DNA from: Amia ocellicauda
Taxonomy: Eukaryota; Chordata; Actinopteri; Amiiformes; Amiidae
Reading direction: 5' to 3'
DNA: 64,000 nt
Assembly: GCF_036373705.1 (NCBI RefSeq)
Contig: NC_089863.1
Coordinates: 7,105,357 to 7,169,356 of the forward strand
A program made the position numbers and the translations under genes. Below are positions 45,149 to 56,764 of the stretch, in pieces. Numbering within the stretch: position 1 is the stretch's first letter; each line of letters starts with the position of its first letter. Below the pieces are notes generated by a model, which saw only the letters and a list, made by a program, of their open reading frames with translations, searched no databases and had not been told where the DNA came from.

Positions 45149-45212
45149 ACATGTGAAATTGAACGACGAGGTGCAACTAGGAAAGCACCATGGTTTAACG
45201 GCTAAAGGAAGT

Positions 45213-45294
45213 TGGCAACGGTGGGATTCGAATCCACGCCTCCAAAGAGACTGGAGCCTAAATCCAGCGCCTTAGACCGCTCTGCCACGTTACC
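45213..45294 (-). tRNA. tRNA-Leu-TAG: tRNA-Leu(TAG), L2 with one T-stem mismatch
   Basis: It is like 37896, but the T stem ends in A53 (GATTCGAATCC), so pair 53-61 is lost and the B box is weakened. Confidence 0.75.
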
Positions 45295-45510
45295 ACTGCG
45301 CAGTGAACTCGTAGTCTGCTTGCACGCAGAAAGAAGACTTCACCTGAATCGAAGTCTTTTGACGAAACTAGATTAAATGCATAGGATTTGATCATTGAAA
45401 TCATCATGACAATAACTTCATACATACATGCATGCGTGCATGCATGTATGCGTGCATGAATGCTTACATACATCCAGACATACAAAGCGGTAAGACAGGG
45501 CCATTCCCCG

Positions 45511-45592
45511 GGTAGCGTGGCCGAGCTGTCAAAGGCGCTGGGTTAAGGCACCAGTCTCTTCGGAGGCGTGGCTTCAAATCCCAACACTGCCA
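45511..45592 (+). pseudogene. Diverged L1 tRNA-Leu(AAG)-like (first of pair)
   Basis: It is like 38194, but position 53 is C. Confidence 0.84.
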
Positions 45593-45843
45593 GCAGTCGT
45601 GTTTTTGCCCGTCTTCAACAACCAGGTTGACGACGTTGCTAGGTTTCAGCAAGACTCCCAGGCGGCATCCAAATGAAACAAAAACACACAGTGGTCTGTA
45701 TACAGTTGTGAATGTGGCCACACAGGATCTTAAAGCAGTGTTTCGTAGATGCAGGGTCAAGACTGGGGTCGTGGATGGAAAAGCGGCGCACGCAACCTGG
45801 GAGCATGCATGCGTACAAAGCGGAAAGACAGGGCCCTTACCCG

Positions 45844-45925
45844 GGTAGCTTGGCCGAGCTGTCAAAGGTGCTGGATTAAGGCTCCAGTCTCTTCGGAGCC
45901 GTGGGTTCAAATCCCACCGCTGCCA
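45844..45925 (+). pseudogene. Recombinant L1: diverged 5' half, normal 3' half
   Basis: It is like 38527 with the D-arm base restored (GGCCGAG) and one variable-arm change (GAGCC). Confidence 0.72.
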
Positions 45926-46964
45926 GCAGCCATGTTTTTGCCCGTCTTCAACGACCTGGTTGACGACTTTGCTAGGTTTCAGCAAGACTCCCAGGCGGCA
46001 TCCAAATGAACCAAAAACACACAGTGGTCTATATACAGTTGTGAATGTGGCCCCACAGGATCTTAATGCAGTGTTTCGTAGATGCAGGGTCAAGACCGGG
46101 GTCGTGGATGGACAAGCGGCGCACGCAACCTGGGAGCAGAAACACACAGACGCACACCTGACGTTCATTACTTATGGCCCAAGTACCCGAGGAACGCTTG
46201 CTGATGGAGTGCAGGTGGACCCAGGGGCGTTGTGCGTCGCTGATTCCCTCAAACGAAAACAAATGATAATAAGGCACACGGGCAAGCTTAATAATAAAAG
46301 TTGGGAATAAGAAATGAGACAATGAGGTGAAAGCAAATCAAAACACAAAATAAAAGGCAATATAATGCCAACCAAAACACACAACCATATTGAATAGAGA
46401 GAAGCGAATGATGAATGTAATAAAAATGAGAGATTAGAAGAGCTCATTAACACCGTCCGAAACATGAACTTTACATTCCTGATGCTATCTGGGCTGTACG
46501 TGCACCTTCCCCAAGGGTGAGAGCTTTGCCTCTTGTTTTATGGAGGTGTAGATCTTAATGTCATTGCTTTCGTTTCATTCCATGTTCTAATTGCACCAAG
46601 GTGTGGCTCTTTGGCTGCTGAAGTGCCCACCAGTAACTTGGGCTTTGCGGGGAATTGATTGAGGGTGGTGTGGTCACTTGAAATCTTGATAGTGGGGCCT
46701 TTTCTCATATACCTCGCCCCAGGACCAAAAATTCAGCGCTGGCATTTCAGCCACACCAGCCCCCACCCAAGACCCAAAGCAAGCAGACACGCCCTGCACC
46801 CTCGCAGGCCATCTCCCACCATGCACACCGCCACCCCGGCTATTGCACTCGAGGGTAATGACAACATTTTGAGACAGGACGGAAAAGGATTGCAACGTAA
46901 TGGAAAGAGATGAACACTTTATTGAGGCAGCATCATTGCTCTTCTGTAAGAGGCTGCCGTGATA

Positions 46965-47046
46965 CGACGAGGATGGGATTCGAACCCACGCGTGCACAGC
47001 ACAATGGATTAGCAGTCCATCGCCTTAACCACTCGGCCACCTCGTC
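46965..47046 (-). tRNA. tRNA-Ser-GCT: tRNA-Ser(GCT), intact S
   Basis: Sequence as 41415. Confidence 0.93.
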
Positions 47047-47160
47047 TGCAAAGAGCGCTTCCCGTTGACATGCAAAGTACATTTCAAGAAAAGTAACGTG
47101 TGAAATGGAACGACGAGGTGCAACTAGGAAAGCACCATGACTTTAATGGCTAAAGGAAGT

Positions 47161-47242
47161 TGGCAACGGTGGGATTCTAACCCACGCCTCCAAAGAGACT
47201 GGAGCTTAAAAGAAGCGCCTTAGACCACTCGGCCATGTTACC
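47161..47242 (-). pseudogene. L2 tRNA-Leu pseudogene
   Basis: Same form as 41611. Confidence 0.85.
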
Positions 47243-47626
47243 ACACACAGCATGATGTCTACGGTCACACCTGCTTCAGTCGTCTCATGTGGTGGACGCT
47301 TCTGCGTATCAACATTTTCAACAGCGCTGTTGACCTTTGCTGCTGTTGAAGATGTACCGAGTACATTAAGCATGAAAACATCCCAATCTGTACGGGCTCG
47401 AAAGGATTGTATTGTGACCCGCACATACTGCGCAGTGGACTCGTAGTCTGTTTGCACGCAGACACAAGACTTCACCTGAATCGACGTCTTTTGACGAAAC
47501 TAGATTAAATGCATAGGATTTGATCATTGAAATCATCATGACAATAACTTCATACATACATGCATGCGTGCATGCATGCTTACATACATCCAGACATACA
47601 AAGCTGTAAGACAGGGCCCTTCCCCG

Positions 47627-47708
47627 GGTAGCGTGGCCGAGCGGTCTAAGGTGCTGGATTAAGGCTCCAGACTCTTCGGAGGCATGGGTTCAAATCCCAC
47701 CACTGCCA
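47627..47708 (+). pseudogene. tRNA-Leu(AAG), L1 with two stem mismatches
   Basis: It has A49·C65 in the T stem and C6·A67 in the acceptor. Loops and anticodon arm are normal, so the call is borderline. Confidence 0.55.
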
Positions 47709-48450
47709 GCAGCCATGTTTTTGCCCGTCTTCAACGACCTGGTTGACGACTTTGCTAGGTTTCAGCAAGACTCCCAGGCGGCATCCAAATGAACCAAAAA
47801 CACACAGTGGTCTGTATACAGTTGTGAATGTGGCCCCACAGGATCTTAATGCAGTGTTTCGTAGATGCAGGGTCAAGACCGGGGTCGTGAATGGACAAGC
47901 GGCGCACGCAACCTGGGAGCAGAAACACACAGACGCACACCTGACGTTCATTACTTATGGCCCAAGTACCCGAGGAATGCTTGCTGATGGAGTGCAGGTG
48001 GACCCAGGGGCGTTGTGCGGCGCTGATTCCCTCAAACGACAACAAATGATAATAAGGCACACGTGCAAGCTTAATAATAACAGTTGGGAATAAGAAATGA
48101 GACAATGAGGTGAAAGCAAATCAAAACACAAAATAAAAGGCAATATAATGCCAACCAAAATACACAACCATATTGAATAGAGAGAAGTGAATGATGAATG
48201 TAATAAAAACGAGAGATTAGAAGAGCTCATTAACACCGTCCGAAACATGAACTTTACATTCCTGATGCTATCTGTGCTGTACGTGCACCTTCCCCAAGGG
48301 TGAGAGTTTTGCCTCTTGTTTTATGGAGGTGTAGATCTTAATGTCATTGCTTTCGTTTCATTCCATCTTCTAATTGTACCAAGGTGTGGCTCTTTGGCTG
48401 CTGAAATGCCCACCAGTAACTTGGGCTTTGCGGGGAATTCATTGAGGGTG

Positions 48451-48460
48451 ATGTGCATGC
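48451..48460. other. 396-bp deletion junction removing tRNA-Ser
   Basis: Same join as at 35583. Confidence 0.85.
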
Positions 48461-48547
48461 AAAGTACATGTCCAGAAAAGTAACGTGTGAAATTGAATGA
48501 CGAGGTGCAACTAGGAAAGCACCATGACTTTAATGGCTAAAGGAAGT

Positions 48548-48629
48548 TGGCAACGATAGGATTCTAACCCACGCCTCCAAAGAGACTGGAGCTTAAATGA
48601 AGCGCCTTAGACCACTCGGCCACATTACC
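48548..48629 (-). pseudogene. L2 tRNA-Leu pseudogene
   Basis: Same form as 42997. Confidence 0.86.
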
Positions 48630-49029
48630 ACACACAGTACGATGCCTACGGTCACACCTGCTTCAGTCATCTCACGTGGTGGACGCTTCTGCGTATCAAC
48701 ATTTTCAACAGCGCTGTTGACCTTTGCTGCTGTTGAAGATGCACCGAGTACATTAAGCATGAAAACATCCCAATCTGTACGGGCTCGAAAGGATTGTATT
48801 GTGACCCGCACATACTGCGCAGTGGACTCGTAGTCTGTTTGCACGCAGACACAAGACTTCACCTGAATCGACGTCTTTTGACGAAACTAGATTAAATGCA
48901 TAGGATTTGATCATTGAAATCATCATGACAATAACTTCATACATACATACATGCGTGCATGCATGTATGCGTGCATGAATGCTTACATACATCCAGACAT
49001 ACAAAGCGGTAAGACAGGGCCATTCCCCG

Positions 49030-49111
49030 GGTAGCGTGGCCGAGCTGTCAAAGGCGCTGGGTTAAGGCACCAGTCTCTTCGGAGGCGTGGCTTCAAATCT
49101 CACCGCTGCCA
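49030..49111 (+). pseudogene. Diverged L1 tRNA-Leu(AAG)-like (first of pair)
   Basis: Same form as 36162. Confidence 0.8.
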
Positions 49112-49362
49112 GCAGCATTGTTTTTGCCCGTCTTCAACGACCAGGTTGACGACGTTGCTAGGTTTCAGCAAGACTCCCAGGCGGCATCCAAATGAAACAA
49201 ATACACACAGTGGTCTGTATACAGTTGTGAATGTGGCCACACAGGATCTTAAAGCAGTGTTTCGTAGATGCAGGGTCAAGACTGGGGTCGTGGATGGAAA
49301 AGCGGCGCACGCAACCTGGGAGCATGCATGCGTACAAAGCGGAAAGACAGGGCCCTTACCCG

Positions 49363-49444
49363 GGTAGCTTGGCCGAGCTGTCAAAGGCGCTGGGTTAAGG
49401 CACCAGTTTCTTCGGAGGCGTGGCTTCAAATCCCACCGCTGCCA
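49363..49444 (+). pseudogene. Diverged L1 tRNA-Leu(AAG)-like (second of pair)
   Basis: Same form as 36495. Confidence 0.82.
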
Positions 49445-50485
49445 GCAGCCGTGTTTTTGCCCGTCTTCAACGACCAGGTTGACGACGTTGCTAGGTTTCA
49501 GCAAGACTCCCAGGCGGCATCCAAATGAAACAAAAACACACAGTGGTCTGTATACAGTTGTGAATGTGGCCACACAGGATCTTAATGCAGTGTTTCGTAG
49601 ATGCAGGGTCAAGACTGGGGTCGTGGATGGAAAAGCGGCGCACGCAACCTGGGAGCAGAAACACACAGACGCACACCTGACGTTCATTACTTATGGCCCA
49701 AATACCCGAGGAACGCTTGGTGATGGAGTGCAGGTGGACCGAGGGGCGTTGTATGGCGCTGATTCCCTCAAACGAAAACAAATGATAATAAGGCACACGT
49801 GCAAGCTTAATAATAACAGTTGGGAATAAGAAATGAGACAATGAGGTGAAAGCAAATCAAAACACAAAATAAAAGGCAATATATAATGCCAACCAAAATA
49901 CACAACCATATTGAATAGAGAGAAGTGAATGATGAATGTAATAAAAACGAGAGATTAGAAGAGCTCATTAATACCGTCCGAAACATGAACTTTACATTCC
50001 TGATGCTATCTGGGCTGTACGTACACCTTCCCCAAGGGTGAGAGCTTTGCCTCTTGTTTTATGGAGGTGTAGATCTTAATGTCATTGCTTTCGTTTCATT
50101 CCATCTTCTAATTGCACCAAGGTGTGGCTCTTTGGCTGCTGAAGTGCCCACCAGTAACTTGGGCTTTGCGGGGAATTGATTGAGGGTGGTGTGGTCACTT
50201 GAAATCCTGATAGTGGGGCCTTTTCTCATATACCTCGCCCCAGGACCAAAAATTCAGCGCTGGCATTTCAGGCACACCAGCCCCCACCCAAGACCCAAAG
50301 CAAGCAGACACGCCCTGCACCCTCACAGGCCATCTCCCACCATGCACACCGCCACCCCGGCTATTCCACTCGAGGGTAATGACAACATTTTGAGACAGGA
50401 CGGAACAGGATTGCAACGTAATGGAAAGAGATGAACACTTTATTGAGGCAGCATCATTGCTCTTCTGTAAAAGGCTGCCGAGATC

Positions 50486-50567
50486 CGACGAGGATGGGAT
50501 TCGAACACACGCGTGCACAGCACAATGGATTTGCAGTACATCGCCTTAACCACTCTGCCACCTCGTC
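50486..50567 (-). pseudogene. tRNA-Ser body with anticodon GCA
   Basis: Same form as 37618. Confidence 0.75.
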
Positions 50568-50616
50568 TGTGGAGAGCGTTCCCCGTTGACATGCAAGGTA
50601 CATGTCAAGAAAAGTA

Positions 50617-50699
50617 TTTCGATTTAAATCAAGCGAGGGTGATTGCGTGGGTTGGAAGTGCGTGAATGGACTCTTTCAGCAACACCTCATACACGAGTA
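50617..50699. other. 83-bp TAG-unit block
   Basis: Same block and AGTA flanks as 37749. Confidence 0.8.
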
Positions 50700-50763
50700 A
50701 CATGTGAAATTGAACGACGAGGTGCAACTAGGAAAGCACCATGGTTTAACGGCTAAATGAAGT

Positions 50764-50845
50764 TGGCAACGGTGGGATTCGAACCCACGCCTCCAAAGAG
50801 ACTGGAGCCTAAATCCAGCGCCTTAGACCGCTCTGCCACGTTACC
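50764..50845 (-). tRNA. tRNA-Leu-TAG: tRNA-Leu(TAG), intact L2
   Basis: Gene sequence equals 37896; one base differs in the 3' flank (CTAAATGAAG). Confidence 0.93.
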
Positions 50846-51061
50846 ACTGCGCAGTGAACTCGTAGTCTGCTTGCACGCAGAAAGAAGACTTCACCTGAAT
50901 CGAAGTCTTTTGACGAAACTAGATTAAATGCATAGGATTTGATCATTGAAATCATCATGACAATAACTTCATACATACATGCATGCGTGCATGCATGTAT
51001 GCGTGCATGAATGCTTACATACATCCAGACATACAAAGCGGTAAGACAGGGCCATTCCCCG

Positions 51062-51143
51062 GGTAGCGTGGCCGAGCTGTCAAAGGCGCTGGGTTAAGGC
51101 ACCAGTCTCTTCGGAGGCGTGGCTTCAAATCCCAACACTGCCA
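51062..51143 (+). pseudogene. Diverged L1 tRNA-Leu(AAG)-like (first of pair)
   Basis: Same form as 45511. Confidence 0.84.
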
Positions 51144-51394
51144 GCAGTTGTGTTTTTGCCCGTCTTCAACAACCAGGTTGACGACGTTGCTAGGTTTCAG
51201 CAAGACTCCCAGGCGGCATCCAAATGAAACAAAAACACACAGTGGTCTGTATACAGTTGTGAATGTGGCCACACAGGATCTTAAAGCAGTGTTTCGTAGA
51301 TGCAGGGTCAAGACTGGGGTCGTGGATGGAAAAGCGGCGCACGCAACCTGGGAGCATGCATGCGTACAAAGCGGAAAGACAGGGCCCTTACCCG

Positions 51395-51476
51395 GGTAGC
51401 TTGGCCGAGCTGTCAAAGGTGCTGGATTAAGGCTCCAGTCTCTTCGGAGGCGTGGGTTCAAATCCCACCGCTGCCA
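51395..51476 (+). pseudogene. Recombinant L1: diverged 5' half, normal 3' half
   Basis: It is like 38527 with GGCCGAG in the D arm. TTTTT follows at 51486-51490. Confidence 0.72.
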
Positions 51477-52515
51477 GCAGCCATGTTTTTGCCCGTCTTC
51501 AACGACCTGGTTGACGACTTTGCTAGGTTTCAGCAAGACTCCCAGGCGGCATCCAAATGAACCAAAAACACACAGTGGTCTATATACAGTTGTGAATGTG
51601 GCCCCACAGGATCTTAATGCAGTGTTTCGTAGATGCAGGGTCAAGACCGGGGTCGTGGATGGACAAGCGGCGCACGCAACCTGGGAGCAGAAACACACAG
51701 ACGCACACCTGACGTTCATTACTTATGGCCCAAGTACCCGAGGAACGCTTGCTGATGGAGTGCAGGTGGACCCAGGGGCGTTGTGCGTCGCTGATTCCCT
51801 CAAACGAAAACAAATGATAATAAGGCACACGGGCAAGCTTAATAATAAAAGTTGGGAATAAGAAATGAGACAATGAGGTGAAAGCAAATCAAAACACAAA
51901 ATAAAAGGCAATATAATGCCAACCAAAATACACAACCATATTGAATAGAGAGAAGCGAATGATGAATGTAATAAAAATGAGAGATTAGAAGAGCTCATTA
52001 ACACCGTCCGAAACATGAACTTTACATTCCTGATGCTATCTGGGCTGTACGTGCACCTTCCCCAAGGGTGAGAGCTTTGCCTCTTGTTTTATGGAGGTGT
52101 AGATCTTAATGTCATTGCTTTCGTTTCATTCCATGTTCTAATTGCACCAAGGTGTGGCTCTTTGGCTGCTGAAGTGCCCACCAGTAACTTGGGCTTTGCG
52201 GGGAATTGATTGAGGGTGGTGTGGTCACTTGAAATCTTGATAGTGGGGCCTTTTCTCATATACCTCGCCCCAGGACCAAAAATTCAGCGCTGGCATTTCA
52301 GCCACACCAGCCCCCACCCAAGACCCAAAGCAAGCAGACACGCCCTGCACCCTCGCAGGCCATCTCCCACCATGCACACCGCCAACCCGGCTATTGCACT
52401 CGAGGGTAATGACAACATTTTGAGACAGGACGGAACAGGATTGCAACGTAATGGAAAGAGATGAACACTTTATTGAGGCAGCATCATTGCTCTTCTGTAA
52501 AAGGCTGCCGTGATC

Positions 52516-52581
52516 CGAACCCACGCGTGCACAGCACAATGGATTAGCAGTCCATCGCCTTAACCACTCGGCCACCTCGTC
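52516..52581 (-). pseudogene. tRNA-Ser(GCT) truncated by 16 bp
   Basis: Same deletion as 39648. Confidence 0.88.
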
Positions 52582-52695
52582 TGCAGAGAGCACTCCCCGT
52601 TGACATGCAAAGTACATTTCAAGAAAAGTAACGTGTGAAATGGAACGACGAGGTGCAACTAGGAAAGCACCATGACTTTAATGGCTAAAGGAAGT

Positions 52696-52777
52696 TGGCA
52701 ACGGTGGGATTCTAACCCACGCCTCTAAAGAGACTAGAGCTTAAACGAAGCGCCTTAGACCACTCGGCCACGTTACC
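52696..52777 (-). pseudogene. L2 tRNA-Leu pseudogene
   Basis: Same form as 39828. Confidence 0.85.
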
Positions 52778-53161
52778 ACACACAGCACGATGTCTACGGT
52801 CACACCTGCTTCAGTCGTCTCACGTGGTGGACGCTTCTGCGTATCAACATTTTCAACAGCGCTGTTGACCTTTGCTGCTGTTGAAGATGCACCGAGTACA
52901 TTAAGCATGAAAACATCCCAATCTGTACGGGCTCGAAAGGATTGTATTGTGACCCGCACATACTGCGCAGTGGACTCGTAGTCTGTTTGCACGCAGACAC
53001 AAGACTTCACCTGAATCGACGTCTTTTGACGAAACTAGATTAAATGCATAGGATTTGATCATTGAAATCATCATGACAATAACTTCATACATACATGCAT
53101 GCGTGCATGCATGCTTACATACATCCAGACATACAAAGCGGTAAGACAGGGCCCTTCCCCG

Positions 53162-53243
53162 GGTAGCGTGGCCGAGCGGTCTAAGGCGCTGGATTAAGGC
53201 TCCAGTCTCTTCGGAGGCGTGGGTTCAAATCCCACCGCTGCCA
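53162..53243 (+). tRNA. tRNA-Leu-AAG: tRNA-Leu(AAG), intact L1
   Basis: Its sequence equals 1871. TTTTT follows at 53253-53257. Confidence 0.95.
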
Positions 53244-53985
53244 GCAGCCATGTTTTTGCCCGTCTTCAACGACCTGGTTGACGACTTTGCTAGGTTTCAG
53301 CAAGACTCCCAGGCGGCATCCAAATGAACCAAAAACACACAGTGGTCTGTATACAGTTGTGAATGTGGCCCCACAGGATCTTAATGCAGTGTTTCGTAGA
53401 TGCAGGGTCAAGACCGGGGTCGTGAATGGACAAGCGGCGCACGCAACCTGGGAGCAGAAACACACAGACGCACACCTGACGTTCATTACTTATGGCCCAA
53501 GTACCCGAGGAATGCTTGCTGATGGAGTGCAGGTGGACCCAGGGGCGTTGTGCGGCGCTGATTCCCTCAAACGACAACAAATGATAATAAGGCACACGTG
53601 CAAGCTTAATAATAACAGTTGGGAATAAGAAATGAGACAATGAGGTGAAAGCAAATCAAAACACAAAATAAAAGGCAATATAATGCCAACCAAAATACAC
53701 AACCATATTGAATAGAGAGAAGTGAATGATGAATGTAATAAAAACGAGAGATTAGAAGAGCTCATTAACACCGTCCGAAACATGAACTTTACATTCCTGA
53801 TGCTATCTGTGCTGTACGTGCACCTTCCCCAAGGGTGAGAGCTTTGCCTCTTGTTTTATGGAGGTGTAGATCTTAATGTCATTGCTTTCGTTTCATTCCA
53901 TCTTCTAATTGTACCAAGGTGTGGCTCTTTGGCTGCTGAAATGCCCACCAGTAACTTGGGCTTTGCGGGGAATTCATTGAGGGTG

Positions 53986-53995
53986 ATGTGCATGC
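53986..53995. other. 396-bp deletion junction removing tRNA-Ser
   Basis: Same join as at 35583. Confidence 0.85.
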
Positions 53996-54082
53996 AAAGT
54001 ACATGTCCAGAAAAGTAACGTGTGAAATTGAATGACGAGGTGCAACTAGGAAAGCACCATGACTTTAATGGCTAAAGGAAGT

Positions 54083-54164
54083 TGGCAACGATAGGATTCT
54101 AACCCACGCCTCCAAAGAGACTGGAGCTTAAATGAAGCGCCTTAGACCACTCGGCCACATTACC
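54083..54164 (-). pseudogene. L2 tRNA-Leu pseudogene
   Basis: Same form as 42997. Confidence 0.86.
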
Positions 54165-54564
54165 ACACACAGTACGATGCCTACGGTCACACCTGCTTCA
54201 GTCATCTCACGTGGTGGACGCTTCTGCGTATCAACATTTTCAACAGCGCTGTTGACCTTTGCTGCTGTTGAAGATGCACCGAGTACATTAAGCATGAAAA
54301 CATCCCAATCTGTACGGGCTCGAAAGGATTGTATTGTGACCCGCACATACTGCGCAGTGGACTCGTAGTCTGTTTGCACGCAGACACAAGACTTCACCTG
54401 AATCGACGTCTTTTGACGAAACTAGATTAAATGCATAGGATTTGATCATTGAAATCATCATGACAATAACTTCATACATACATACATGCGTGCATGCATG
54501 TATGCGTGCATGAATGCTTACATACATCCAGACATACAAAGCGGTAAGACAGGGCCATTCCCCG

Positions 54565-54646
54565 GGTAGCGTGGCCGAGCTGTCAAAGGCGCTGGTTTAA
54601 GGCACCAGTCTCTTCGGAGGCGTGGCTTCAAATCTCACCGCTGCCA
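54565..54646 (+). pseudogene. Diverged L1 tRNA-Leu(AAG)-like (first of pair)
   Basis: It is like 36162, but base 31 is T, so pair 31-39 is T-A and the anticodon stem pairs fully. The G18 and G53 losses remain. Confidence 0.78.
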
Positions 54647-54897
54647 GCAGCATTGTTTTTGCCCGTCTTCAACGACCAGGTTGACGACGTTGCTAGGTTT
54701 CAGCAAGACTCCCAGGCGGCATCCAAATGAAACAAATACACACAGTGGTCTGTATACAGTTGTGAATGTGGCCACACAGGATCTTAAAGCAGTGTTTCGT
54801 AGATGCAGGGTCAAGACTGGGGTCGTGGATGGAAAAGCGGCGCACGCAACCTGGGAGCATGCATGCGTACAAAGCGGAAAGACAGGGCCCTTACCCG

Positions 54898-54979
54898 GGT
54901 AGCTTGGCCGAGCTGTCAAAGGCGCTGGGTTAAGGCACCAGTTTCTTCGGAGGCGTGGCTTCAAATCCCACCGCTGCCA
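54898..54979 (+). pseudogene. Diverged L1 tRNA-Leu(AAG)-like (second of pair)
   Basis: Same form as 36495. Confidence 0.82.
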
Positions 54980-56020
54980 GCAGCCGTGTTTTTGCCCGTC
55001 TTCAACGACCAGGTTGACGACGTTGCTAGGTTTCAGCAAGACTCCCAGGCGGCATCCAAATGAACCAAAAACACACAGTGGTCTGTATACAGTTGTGAAT
55101 GTGGCCACACAGGATCTTAATGCAGTGTTTCGTAGATGCAGGGTCAAGACTGGGGTCGTGGATGGAAAAGCGGCGCACGCAACCTGGGAGCAGAAACACA
55201 CAGACGCACACCTGACGTTCATTACTTATGGCCCAAATACCCGAGGAACGCTTGGTGATGGAGTGCAGGTGGACCGAGGGGCGTTGTACGGCGCTGATTC
55301 CCTCAAACGAAAACAAATGATAATAAGGCACACGTGCAAGCTTAATAATAACAGTTGGGAATAAGAAATGAGACAATGAGGTGAAAGCAAATCAAAACAC
55401 AAAATAAAAGGCAATATATAATGCCAACCAAAATACACAACCATATTGAATAGAGAGAAGTGAATGATGAATGTAATAAAAACGAGAGATTAGAAGAGCT
55501 CATTAATACCGTCCGAAACATGAACTTTACATTCCTGATGCTATCTGGGCTGTACGTACACCTTCCCCAAGGGTGAGAGCTTTGCCTCTTGTTTTATGGA
55601 GGTGTAGATCTTAATGTCATTGCTTTCGTTTCATTCCATCTTCTAATTGCACCAAGGTGTGGCTCTTTGGCTGCTGAAGTGCCCACCAGTAACTTGGGCT
55701 TTGCGGGGAATTGATTGAGGGTGGTGTGGTCACTTGAAATCTTGATAGTGGGGCCTTTTCTCATATACCTCGCCCCAGGACCAAAAATTCAGCGCTGGCA
55801 TTTCAGCCACACCAGCCCCCACCCAAGACCCAAAGCAAGCAGACACGCCCTGCACCCTCGCAGGCCATCTCCCACCATGCACACCGCCACCCCGGCTATT
55901 GCACTCGAGGGTAATGACAACATTTTGAGACAGGACGGAAAAGGATTGCAACGTAATGGAAAGAGATGAACACTTTATTGAGGCAGCATCATTGCTCTTC
56001 TGTAAGAGGCTGCCGTGATA

Positions 56021-56102
56021 CGACGAGGATGGGATTCGAACCCACGCGTGCACAGCACAATGGATTAGCAGTCCATCGCCTTAACCACTCGGCCACCTCG
56101 TC
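56021..56102 (-). tRNA. tRNA-Ser-GCT: tRNA-Ser(GCT), intact S
   Basis: Sequence as 41415. Confidence 0.93.
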
Positions 56103-56216
56103 TGCAGAGAGCACTCCCCGTTGACATGCAAAGTACATTTCAAGAAAAGTAACGTGTGAAATGGAACGACGAGGTGCAACTAGGAAAGCACCATGACTTT
56201 AATGGCTAAAGGAAGT

Positions 56217-56298
56217 TGGCAACGGTGGGATTCTAACCCACGCCTCTAAAGAGACTAGAGCTTAAACGAAGCGCCTTAGACCACTCGGCCACGTTACC
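56217..56298 (-). pseudogene. L2 tRNA-Leu pseudogene
   Basis: Same form as 39828. Confidence 0.85.
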
Positions 56299-56682
56299 AC
56301 ACACAGCACGATGTCTACGGTCACACCTGCTTCAGTCGTCTCACGTGGTGGACGCTTCTGCGTATCAACATTTTCAACAGCGCTGTTGACCTTTGCTGCT
56401 GTTGAAGATGCACCGAGTACATTAAGCATGAAAACATCCCAATCTGTACGGGCTCGAAAGGATTGTATTGTGACCCGCACATACTGCGCAGTGGACTCGT
56501 AGTCTGTTTGCACGCAGACACAAGACTTCACCTGAATCGACGTCTTTTGACGAAACTAGATTAAATGCATAGGATTTGATCATTGAAATCATCATGACAA
56601 TAACTTCATACATACATGCATGCGTGCATGCATGCTTACATACATCCAGACATACAAAGCGGTAAGACAGGGCCCTTCCCTG

Positions 56683-56764
56683 GGTAGCGTGGCCGAGCGG
56701 TCTAAGGCGCTGGATTAAGGCTCCAGTCTCTTCGGAGGCGTGGGTTCAAATCCCACCGCTGCCA
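56683..56764 (+). tRNA. tRNA-Leu-AAG: tRNA-Leu(AAG), intact L1
   Basis: Its sequence equals 1871. TTTTT follows at 56774-56778. Confidence 0.95.

Larger units (their letters stand above)
43376..45407. repeat. Array unit 25 (2032 bp, TAG type)
   Basis: Near-copy of unit 21, 7317 bp later. Confidence 0.94.
45408..47539. repeat. Array unit 26 (2132 bp, duplicated L1)
   Basis: It is like unit 22, but with a full-length Ser gene; the 16-bp difference accounts for its length. Confidence 0.94.
47540..48926. repeat. Array unit 27 (1387 bp, Ser gene deleted)
   Basis: Near-copy of unit 24. Confidence 0.94.
48927..50958. repeat. Array unit 28 (2032 bp, TAG type)
   Basis: Near-copy of units 21 and 25. 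Confidence 0.94.
50959..53074. repeat. Array unit 29 (2116 bp, duplicated L1)
   Basis: Near-copy of unit 22, including the truncated Ser gene. Confidence 0.94.
53075..54461. repeat. Array unit 30 (1387 bp, Ser gene deleted)
   Basis: It is like units 24 and 27, but its L1 is fully intact. Confidence 0.94.
54462..56595. repeat. Array unit 31 (2134 bp, chimera of TAG-type left and basic right half)
   Basis: The left half has the TAG-unit markers (expanded tract, two diverged L1, AATATATAATG near 55415, GTACGTACACC near 55553). The right half has the basic markers (intact Ser, pseudogene L2, no 83-bp block). The switch lies between 55561 and 55742. Confidence 0.9.
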
